Shown: positions 8,101 to 15,800 of the stretch, piece by piece
Layout: each line of letters begins with the position of its first letter
How positions within the stretch are numbered: the first letter of the stretch is position 1
DNA from: CAZLLV01 sp964560325
GTDB lineage: Bacteria > Acidobacteriota > Thermoanaerobaculia > Multivoradales > DATKCC01
Assembly: GCA_964560325.1 (NCBI GenBank)
Contig: CAZLLV010000251.1
Coordinates: 1 to 16,041, forward strand
Length of the DNA: 16,041 nucleotides
Direction: 5' to 3'
Program-made: the position numbers and the translations under genes
The notes under the pieces: generated by a model
What the model was told of the DNA's origin: nothing
Database searches by the model: none
What the model saw: the letters and a program-made list of their open reading frames with translations, nothing else

Positions 8101-9891
8101 GGTGACGGGAACCGCCGGCGAGACCTCGAGCTCCCGCGGGACTTCCCGGTCGACGATCAGCAGAGAAGCCTCGGACACGTCCAGGATGTGCGCGACCCGC
8201 GGGGCCGGCGTGTCCGGATCGACGGGGACGTACGCCGCCCCCGCCCGCATGACGCCGAGGATCGCCACCGGCACGTCGACCCCCCTCTCCAGGAGCAGGG
8301 CGACCCGCCCCTCGGGCAAGACACCGAGGCTCTTCAGGCCGGCGGCGAGACGGGCCGACCGCCGGTCGAGCTCGCCCCCGGTGAGCCTTCGGGCGCCGGA
8401 CGCCACCGCCACCGCGTCGGGACGCCGCCGCAGCTCCCGCACGATGCCCCGGTGGATCGGTTCGCGGGTGGCCGGGCTCTCGGGAGCCGCGGTCAGGCGG
8501 CGCACCGTGTCGTCGTCCAGCAGCGAGAGCTCCTCCCAGGACCGGACGCCGCCACCGGCCGAGGCGCTCCGGGCCAGCGCCGCGAGCTGCCCCGCGAACC
8601 GCGACACCGCCGGCTGGGAGAACCGCTCCGGATCGAAGTCGACGCGGAGCGCCGTCCGATCGCCGGTCAGGACCAGGTCGGCGGGCACCGGGCGTCCCTC
8701 CCGGGAGCTCGAGACGGCGGTGAGCCCTCCGAAACGGAGGGGCGGGAAGGGCGGTTCGGCCTCGACGGCGAAGCCCACCGCGGGCAGCGCGCCAGCGAGA
8801 GCGGGGTCGTCCCAGTCGTAGACGTCCTGCCACGACGTCGCCTCCCGCTCTTCGTCACGGGCGAGCCGGCAGATCTCGACGACGGAGGCTCCCGGCGGCA
8901 GGCCGATCTCCAGGGGGAGAGTCCGGGCCAGCGGCGCCACGGCGTCCGCCAGCTCCTCGAACGAGCGCCCCGTCGTCCGAACGGCGATCGCCGCGCGGTC
9001 GCCGCCGGTCCGTCCGGTCATCCGGGCCAGCCAGACAGCCCAGAGCGCCAGGAGCGCGGACTCCGGCGGCACGTCGGCTTCCGCGCCCAGCCGCCGGGCG
9101 CCTTCCGCCACCTCCGGAGGCAGCGCGACGGAGCCCACTCGTGGTCCGTCGGGGGAACCGGCCGATTCGTGGCGGTAGGGCAATGCCGGCGGCGGGGCGG
9201 AGGCTCGTCGCAACCAGTGGCGGCGCCCCGGCGCGCCCGCTTCGTCCCGCACCATCTCATCCGCCCAGAGGGCCAGGTCGCCGGCCTGCAAGACCTCCTG
9301 GTGCGATACCTCGCGGCCGGCCGCGAGCTCGTCGTAGGCGGCGGCCCAGGCCCGGAACAGCAGGTCCAGGCAGACGGCGTCCGCGGCGAGCGCCGATGCC
9401 GTCAGGACCAGCCGGAGCCGTCCGGTTCCGAGGCGCACGACGAGCGCCCGGAGGACCGCTCCGGCGGCGGGGTCGAGGCGTGCCACCTCCGCCGCCAGGA
9501 TCCCGTCCAGGGCCTCGACGAGGGGCTCCGGCACCTCCCGGACGGACCACGCCGGCGCCGCGCCGGCGGCGGAATGGGGCGTGCAGTCCGCGGGCGCGTG
9601 GAAGCTCGACCGCAGCACTTCGTGGCGGCCGGTCACCGCCTCGAAAGCCTCGCGGAGGAGCTCGTCGTCGACCCCGGCGCTACCTGCCGTGGCGCCGGGG
9701 TCCGGGGCGATGTCGACCGTTCGGCGGACCCAGAGAGGGCCCGCAACCGCATCGGTCCGCGCCCCCCACCGCTGCCAGGGAGACAGGGGCCCGGCCGGAA
9801 CCGCCACGGCGGTCTCCGCGTTCGTGCTTGCCCGGGTTGGGTGGGCCGCCCTCGGCTCGTCTCGCTCCATGATCCTCTCTTCGCTCTTCAT
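5167..9891 (-). CDS. NRPS, inactive C-like domain - A(Asp) - T - E
   Basis: NRPS subunit of 1574 residues that loads a predicted aspartate and epimerizes it. Order: condensation-like domain ~35-465 with SALAADA (166-172) in place of HHxxxDG; A domain ~475-1003; carrier domain with serine 1049 in LGGDS; E domain ~1100-1545; C-terminal tail 1546-1574. With no active C domain of its own, it presumably uses the one ending the upstream gene. The start chosen is the ATG at 9891, whose A, T and G overlap the upstream TGA in an ATGA arrangement, which suggests translational coupling. I see no good Shine-Dalgarno sequence for it. A second ATG at 9870 (residue 8) follows AGAGAGG with a tight 3-base spacing and is a credible alternative. 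The frame remains open far upstream to 11208, but that extension is antisense-like Gly/Arg/Pro-rich sequence lying over the upstream gene and is not real protein. The stop is 7 bases before the next start. Confidence 0.95.
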   Translation of the reverse strand: MKSEERIMERDEPRAAHPTRASTNAETAVAVPAGPLSPWQRWGARTDAVAGPLWVRRTVDIAPDPGATAGSAGVDDELLREAFEAVTGRHEVLRSSFHAPADCTPHSAAGAAPAWSVREVPEPLVEALDGILAAEVARLDPAAGAVLRALVVRLGTGRLRLVLTASALAADAVCLDLLFRAWAAAYDELAAGREVSHQEVLQAGDLALWADEMVRDEAGAPGRRHWLRRASAPPPALPYRHESAGSPDGPRVGSVALPPEVAEGARRLGAEADVPPESALLALWAVWLARMTGRTGGDRAAIAVRTTGRSFEELADAVAPLARTLPLEIGLPPGASVVEICRLARDEEREATSWQDVYDWDDPALAGALPAVGFAVEAEPPFPPLRFGGLTAVSSSREGRPVPADLVLTGDRTALRVDFDPERFSQPAVSRFAGQLAALARSASAGGGVRSWEELSLLDDDTVRRLTAAPESPATREPIHRGIVRELRRRPDAVAVASGARRLTGGELDRRSARLAAGLKSLGVLPEGRVALLLERGVDVPVAILGVMRAGAAYVPVDPDTPAPRVAHILDVSEASLLIVDREVPRELEVSPAVPVTVSLERLTGTPAIDLRIGREPDDETPVAPEGLAYVLFTSGSTGLPKGVAVSHRNLASYVDSARRLLAGVGPEEEGERGFAAVSTVAADLGNTAIFCSLASGGTLHLFGAAEAADPARFGEAMSRSRADLIKISTSHLRAMVEAEGARALPAHGVVLGGERLPAMLPAAIERAALQAGRPAPRLFNHYGPTEATIGSFARPVAGSLPEPWLADVPLGRPLAHAVARLVEPRGLEPVPAGVVGELLLGGAGVSRGSLGRSAETPERFVPDPWGTEPGARLYRTGDLARELPDGEILFVDRVDHQVKIRGHRVEPGEVEALLSGHPEVTAAAVVVVKAPGGGPRLAAYVVSGLRQEAGSETDRSSEVASHLRAWLRERLPEAMVPSTVTLLPALPLTINGKLDRRALPAPETEGGMMSGRSARTTAERVLRDAWREALRVEDVGLDDDFFELGGDSILSIRIVARARRQGIEITVSELFDHPTIARLAPLARRRETAGIGAASPVEGPVPLTPVQRRFFELEPPEPEHYNMSLLFQVRERPRADHLAGAVAILVARHDAFRLRFHRDGGGWSQRVAPDGGPIPFAVLDLTGMPPEARPREVERAADQVQRSLDLADGPIARVVHLRLGEVDRLLLLVHHLAIDAVSWRIVLEDLESAYRSLRRGEPPIPPPPSTPFSRWAERVVEHAGSEEVASEADLWLDRPTPVPRFPTASRNVVNDEGSACTMTVTLDRSMTFDLLQTIPSARGYRIHEIAVAGLVGAIRRWAGGDAVSIEIEGHGREDLFPDVDLSRTVGWFTTHTPLYVDLSETPGDAPLALAETVSRAYRRLPARGIGYGLLRHVARGEAAARVKAQPEPEIYFNYLGQLDAVLDEGSLFTPAPEEPGAERGARNPRSRPLGVHASVSDGRLSVVWTYASKLLRRETVEGLAKSFEREMERLVDACSRETEARSYTPEEFTDVELGQHELDAILGQLGDVEGVGG
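5170..5175 (-). promoter_or_regulatory. Ribosome binding site of the third NRPS gene
   Basis: GGAGGG on the minus strand lies 10 bases upstream of the ATG at 5159 and overlaps the last codons of the upstream gene. It supports this ATG as the start. It also fits reinitiation directly after the upstream TGA at 5167-5169. Confidence 0.6.
5257..6594 (-). other. Epimerization domain of the second gene
   Basis: E-family signatures are present: PLTPVQRRFF at the start, HHLAIDAVSW at 1231-1240, EGHGRE at 1369-1374, RTVGWFT at 1384-1390 and FNYLGQLD at 1453-1460. The active-site residues are intact, so the aspartate (or hydroxyaspartate) on the preceding carrier is predicted to become D-configured. 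The domain ends near the C-terminus of the protein, and its acceptor C domain opens the next gene. Confidence 0.92.
6883..8469 (-). other. Adenylation domain of the second gene, predicted aspartate
   Basis: The core motifs are intact: FTSGSTGLPKG at 633-643, YGPTEA at 783-788, TGDLARE and INGKLDRRALP. Aligned to GrsA, the ten specificity residues are D684, L685, T688, K727, V751, G753, H782, I790, G791 and K994. This reads DLTKVGHIGK, identical to the published Stachelhaus code for aspartate. The A4 region (VAADLGNT) differs strongly from the FDAST type in the other two complete A domains of the window, which indicates a separate A-domain lineage. The alignment was done by eye and placed several gaps by motif. 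Confidence 0.82.
8497..9789 (-). other. Catalytically dead C-like domain, probable interface domain for an Asp beta-hydroxylase
   Basis: The condensation fold is recognisable from an LSPWQRWG start, an RHEVLRSSF segment and a late LLALWAVWLARMTG segment. The catalytic HHxxxDG motif is replaced by S166-A-L-A-A-D171-A172. Both histidines and the glycine are gone and only the aspartate remains, so peptide-bond formation here is not expected. A SWQDVYDW segment at 353-360 also occurs, as I recall, in related degenerate C-like domains. Inactive C-like domains placed between a real C domain and an Asp-specific A domain are known as interface domains, which recruit a standalone aspartate beta-hydroxylase. 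The position and the Asp code fit that role. The inactivation is seen directly; the role is inferred. Confidence 0.65.
9888..9891 (-). promoter_or_regulatory. ATGA stop/start overlap coupling the first two genes
   Basis: The minus strand reads CGATGAAG. TGA at 9890-9888 ends the upstream NRPS and ATG at 9891-9889 begins the next one. This four-base overlap is a usual sign of translational coupling, which would keep the two halves of the split module in equal amounts. An alternative start at 9870 with a purine-rich AGAGAGG just before it would remove the overlap. Confidence 0.6.
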
Positions 9892-12800
9892 CGCTTGCGG
9901 ATCGAGCGCAGCCGGGCCGCCGCGCTGGCTCCCACCTTCGCCCGAGCAGCCTCCCGCCGCTCGGCGCGCAGGCGGTCGATGGCCTCCGTCGCTTCCGCCA
10001 CGGAGGCCTCCGGAGACCGCGCCACCGTCTCCACGACCCGGACGATCAGGTCGAGGGCCTCGTCGGCCGTCGCTCGGTCGTGTCGTCCGGCGTCCCACAG
10101 GGCCTCCAACAGGGTCCGGTCCCCCGGGGTCACCCGCAGGGCGAAGGGGTAGTTCGTGGTGGCGTCGACCTTGACGTCGTCGACCCGCACGCCGCCACCC
10201 GTGGCGGAGCTCCGAGCCGCCTCCTCCACGGGGTAGTTCTCGAACACCAGGAGGGTCTCGAAAAGCGGACGCCCCGGCGGGGTCTCGCTCCAGCGGCCGA
10301 TGGCCGCCAGCGGTGTGTGCTCGTGACGACGCATGGCGACGCTCGCTTCCTGCAGCTCCTGGAACCAGGCGCCGATCCGGCGTGGCGACGCCGACGGGTC
10401 GCGCGGGACGGTCACGCGCACCGGCAGCGTATTGATGAACAGGCCGACCGTGCCCTCGACCCCGCGCAGCTCCGCCGGTCGCCCGGCGACGGTGGTGCCG
10501 AACACCACGTCGTCCCGATCTCCCATGCGGCTCAGGATCAGCCCCCAGGTGCCCTGGAAGAGGGTGGCCGGAGTGACCTTCCACCGCTTCGCCAGCTCGT
10601 CGAGGGCGGCGGCGGTGCCGTCCGGCAGCCAGCGGGACTCGTGCCCGCGCGCGTTCCCCGAGCCGGCGTCCGCCGCCGGCGGTAGGGCCACCGGATCGCG
10701 GTAGCCGGCCAGGCGCTCGCGCCAGTACGTTTCTGCCTCCCCCGCGTCCCGCTCCGCCAGCCAGGCGACGAAGCGCCGGTAGGAGACCACCTCCGCCAGA
10801 TCCGCCGGCTCTCCGCCCCGCTCCTCCTCGTAGAGCGCGAAGAGCTCCGACAGGACGATCCCCAGGGACCAGCCGTCGAGGACGCCGTGGTGGAAGCGCC
10901 AGACGAAGCGGTGCTCGCCGGCGCCCCGGCGGGCCAGAAGGAGGTCCATCAGAGGAGCCCGGGAGAGGTCGAGGCCCGCTGCGGCCCCGGCGGTGAGACG
11001 CTCTCCCAGACGGGTCTCGGCGCCGGCCTCGTCCAGGTCGCTCCAGTCCTCCACCGTGAGGGGCAACGGCGCCTCTTTCCAGACCACCTGGAGGAGGGCC
11101 TCCGGGTCGTCCCAGGCGAACGCGGTGCGCAGGGCGTCGTGCCGGGCGAGCACCCGCCGCCAGGCACGCTCGAAGGCGCCGGTGTCCAGCGGGCCCTCGA
11201 GGCGGCACGAGAGCTGGCTGACGTATGCCCCCGATTCGGGGCTGCGGAGACTGTGGAAGAGCATGCCCTGCTGAGTCGGGACCAGAGGATAGAGGTCGGC
11301 GATCGGCGCGCCGGTGGCCACCAGGGCGTCGAGGCGCGCCCGATCCAGGTCCGCCAGGGGGAAGTCCGACGGCGTCCAGCCGCCGGCTCCCGGCTCCTTA
11401 CAGTGGGCCACCAGGGTTTGCAGCTCATCGCCGATCCCGGCGAGCAGCGCTTCGATCGTCTCGGTCCGGTGGACGCCCACGGCGTGGACGCAGGAGAGCC
11501 GCAGACGGTCGTCCGCCACCAGAGCGCTCAGCTCGAGGAGGTGCCGGCGCCGGTTCGCCGGTGCCCGCTCGGCGCCGGCCGATTCGGCGGCGGGGACGAA
11601 CGGCGCGTCCTCCGACAGCACGTTGTCGAGCTGTCCCAGGTAGTTGAAGGACACCTCCGCTTCCGGCAGGGCGGCGAGACGGCCGACGATCGCCGGGTTC
11701 CGGGAGAGCCAGCGCAGCATGCCGAAGCCGACGCCGTGCCCCGGGAACGAGCGCAGGCGCTCCTTGGCGGCGCGGATCGCGTCGTCCGAGGTCGTCAGCT
11801 CGTCCGTCGGCAGGATCACCGGGTAGACGGTGGTGAGCCAGCCGACGGTGCGGGAGAGATCGTGCTCCGTTCCGCCCAGGGGCTCTCGGCCGTGCCCTTC
11901 CAGATCGACGAGCACGGCGCTTCCCACGCCACCGGCCTCGCGCACCCATCGCGCGAGGGCCCGGGCGACCGCCGCCACGAGCAGGTCGTCCACCCGTGTC
12001 CGGTAGGCGTGATGGGCACCCTGGAGCAGGGCCTCGGTGGTCTCCCGATCCAGGGTCCGCTCCACCACCCCGGTCCGTCCCTCCAGGTTGGCGTCGCCGG
12101 CGGCATCGGTGCCTGCCGACCGATCGACCGGCAACCGCGCCACCCGATCCCACGGGCCGGCGGTCCAGAGATCCAGCTCCTCTTCCAGCTCCGGGGCCGC
12201 GGCCCGGCGCTCCAGCTCGTGAGCCCAACGCCGCAGCGAAACCGTCTTCGCCGGCAGCTCCGGCCGCCGCCCCGGCTCCCGCGCCAACGTCTCGTACGCG
12301 GCCCGCAGGTCGTCGAGCAGGACGCGCCAGGAGACTCCGTCGACCACCAGGTGGTGGACTGCCAGGAGGAGCCGGTCCTCTCCCGCCCCGCCGGCGGACG
12401 GCCGACGGAAGGCCACGGCCCGCAGGAGTGGTCCCTCGACCAGGTCGAGACTCGCCTGGGCCGAGGAGGCGGCGTCCTCCATGGCGGCGGTCACCCGCTC
12501 CTCCGGCAGCGCCGTGAGGTCCACCAGGTGGAGCGGCGTCGGGCCCGTGTCGCCGACCGGTGCCAGGCGCTGGACCGGCGCGCGGAGGACACCGTCCTCC
12601 AGGGGGAAGCGCGCCCGCAGGGCGTCGTGGTGCTCCAGGAGCCGGTCCAGCGCGCCGGCGAGGGGAGGAAGGCGTAGCGCGGTCCGGGAGCGCAGCAGGA
12701 GCGACTGGTTCCAATGGTGCGGCGACGCCAGGCCCTGGCCGAAGAACCAGCGCTGGATCGGCGTCAGGGGCGCCTCCCCGATGACCTCCCCCTGCTCGGC

Positions 12801-15800
12801 CTCCTCCTGCGCCCCCCGACCGACGACCGCCGCCAGCCCGGCGATCGTCGGATTCTCGAACAACTGGCCGGGGCTCAGGCGCAAGCCGGCCCGGCGGGCA
12901 CGGGCCACCATCTGGATGGTGAGGATGGAGTCGCCGCCCAGGGCCATGAAGTCGTCGTGGATCCCGACCTCGTCGATCCGCAGGATCTCCCGCCAGATCT
13001 CCGCCAGCACCCGCTCGGTCTCGTCCCGGGGTGCCACCCGGTCCGCGGCCCGCGCCGGCGCGGCGGACTCCGGCTCGGGCAGGGCCCGGCGGTCGATCTT
13101 GCCCGCGGGCGTCCGCGGCATGGCGTTCAGGACGGCGAACGTCGAGGGGACCATGTACTCCGGCAGGGAGGCCGCCAGCAGCTCCCGCAGGGCGGCCGGG
13201 GCCGGCGACTCGCCGACCTCCGGCACGACGTACGCCACCAGGCGCTTGCCACCCCCCTCGGAGGCACGGACCACCACCGCCGCCTCCCGCACCGCCGGGT
13301 GCCCCAACAGACGGCTCTCGATCTCCTTCGGCTCGATCCGGAAGCCCCGGATCTTCACCTGGTCGTCGACCCGGCCCAAGAACTCCAGCACTCCGTCGCT
13401 GCGCCAGCGCGCCAGGTCGCCGGTGGCGTAGAGGCGCTCCCCCTCGGCGCCGAAGGGATCGGGCCGGAAGGCCGCCGCGGTCAGCGCCGGGCGGGCGAAA
13501 TAACCACGGGCGAGGCCGTCGCCGCCGATCCAGAGCTCCCCCGGCGAGCCCGTGGGCGCCGGCTCGCCCCGACGATCGAGCACGTAGACCCGCGTGTTGG
13601 CGATCGGCTTTCCCAGTGGGATCGAGAACGAGGCCGGATCGAGGTCCCGGGGGACCTGATGGCAGCTCGTGAAGGTCGTGCTCTCGGTGGGTCCGTAGCA
13701 GGCCACGAAGCGAACGTGGGGCAGGTGGTCGAGACCCTTGCGAACGTGGGCCACCGAGAGAGCCTCGCCGCCCACCAGGAGCTGCTCGACCCCGGCCAGG
13801 ACCTCCGACGCCTCGTCGATGACCGCGTTGTAGAGGGTCGTGGTGAGGGGAACCGTGTCGAGGCGCTCACCCCGCACCACCCGATCGACGTCGGCGAGGC
13901 TCGGCACCCGCTCCGGCAGGATCACGCACCGTCCGCCGTGGAGGAGAGCGCCCCAGATCTCCACCGTCGACGCATCGAAGGCGATGGGCGAGATCTGGAG
14001 CAGCGACCGGCCGGCTCCGCCGCCTTCGAAGTCGGCGTACGAGGTCCCCACGAGCAGCCGAAGGACGCCGCGCTGACGGATCGCGACCCCCTTCGGACGC
14101 CCCGTGGACCCCGAGGTATAGCTGACGTAGACCAGGTTCTCCGGCCCGACTCCGGGCTCCAGCGGCCGGTCGGAGCAGGCGGCGATCGCCGCCGCCTCGC
14201 GGTCGAGGAGCACCACCCGGGCCTCGTGGGGCGGCAGGGAGGGGGCGAGGGACGAGACGCTGAGGAGCACCGGGACCCGCGTGTCCTCGATCATGAAAGC
14301 CAGACGCTCCGCCGGGTAGGCGGGATCGAGCTGCACGTAGGCGCCACCGGCGGTGACGATCGCGACGATCCCCACCAGCGTGTCGAGCCCGCGATCCATG
14401 AACACGCCGACCGGCACGTCCGGACCGACCCCCAGGCTCCGCAGGTGGCGCGCCAGCCGCAGGGCCCGTCGAGCGAGCTCGCCGTAGCTCAAGTGACGGC
14501 CGCCGTCCACCACCGCCACCGCATCCGGCGTCGCTTCGGCGCGCGCGGCGAAACGGGAGGCCACGGTGCTCCGGGACGGATAGGGTCGGAGTCCGCCGGT
14601 CCACGTCTCGACCAGCCGCCGCCGCTCCGCCGCGCCGGGGACGGGGTGGCGGTCCCAGCGCCCGTCGGGATCCGTGGCGAGGACCTCCAAGGCCTCCCGG
14701 TAGTAGCCGGCCCAGCGCTCCAGCGTCCGGACGGCGACCCGCTCCCGCCGGGCTTCCAGAGTGAGCATCACCCGCCCGGTGCCGAGCTCCCGGCTGAAGT
14801 CGACCATCAGGGGGATCTCGGTCTCTGCGAACTCCTCGCTCTCCACCACCTCCACCCCGCCGGCCCCCCGAACCGTGTCGAGGACGTGAAAGTGGGTGAA
14901 GTTGAAGACGATCTCGAAGAGCGGCGCACCGCCTCGGCCCCCCCGCAGCTCCCCCATCGGGAAGCGACGGTGGGACAACGTCTCCCGCTCCGCCCGGAAG
15001 GCGAAACGGGCCAGATCTCGCCAGGCACCGGGCTCCAGGCGAGTCCGCAGGGGGAGGGTGTTGAGGAAGAGACCCAGGACCCGCTCGCCGTCCTCCCCCT
15101 CAGGCCGCCCGTTCGAAACCAGACCGGTGAGGAGATCATCGCGACCGGTGACCGCGGCCACCACTCGGAGATGAGCCGCAAGGAGCACACTCTTGAACGG
15201 CACGCCGAGCTCACCCGCGAGGGCTTCAAGCCCCGCGGAGACCTCCGTCGAAACCTTCACCGGCACCCTCTCGACGCCGAGCCCCAGATCGTCGCCGGGC
15301 TCGGGCCGCGGCAGCTCGGCGATCTCCGACCCCTCCAATCGCCCGGCCCAGAAATTCCGAGACTCGACCGACGCCAGGGTCGACCGCTCCAGGCGGACGA
15401 ACTCCCGGTACGTCGCCTTGGGCGGCGGCGGCGCCGGCGGCACCTCGCCCCGGAGCAGCGCCTCGTAGGTGGCGAACAGCTCCGCCATCAGGGTCGCCAC
15501 GCTCCAGCCGTCGAGGATCGCGTGGTGCTCGGTGAACCCGAAGTGGAACCGGCCCTCCTCCAGGCGGTGGACGTGGAGCCGCAGCAGGGGCGCTACGCTC
15601 CAGTCGAAGGGCGTCTCCCGCTCCCGTTCCAGCCACCCCTGGAGCCGCTCTTCTCGAGCGCTCTCCGGGAGCCCCCGCAGGTCGGAGACCGTCACCGGCG
15701 GCGCAACCTCCCGGTGGACGAGTTGGAGCGGCTCCGAGAAGCCTTCGAGGGCGAAGGAGGTGCGGAGCACCGGGTGGCGATCGATCAGTCGGCGCACCGC

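Noticed and set aside
5903..8833. Minus-strand open frame of 976 codons inside the second gene
   Set aside because: It is a frame shadow of the A-T-E region. Every NRPS motif in this interval is in the frame ending at 5167.
7003..10152. Open frame of about 1,049 codons on the plus strand
   Set aside because: It is antisense to the second gene and runs on past its start over the first. The composition is low-complexity Arg/Gly/Pro with no recognisable fold, so it is a GC artefact.
9892..11208. About 439 residues of upstream extension of the second gene's frame
   Set aside because: The extension overlaps the C-terminal C domain of the first gene in another frame and is Gly/Arg/Pro-rich. Conserved C-like sequence starts only after the ATG at 9891.
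9888..11303. The C-terminal C domain of the first gene as a chain-releasing or cyclizing terminal domain
   Set aside because: It has the D-donor-type opening directly after an E domain, and the next coupled gene lacks an active C domain. It is better explained as the C domain of a split module.
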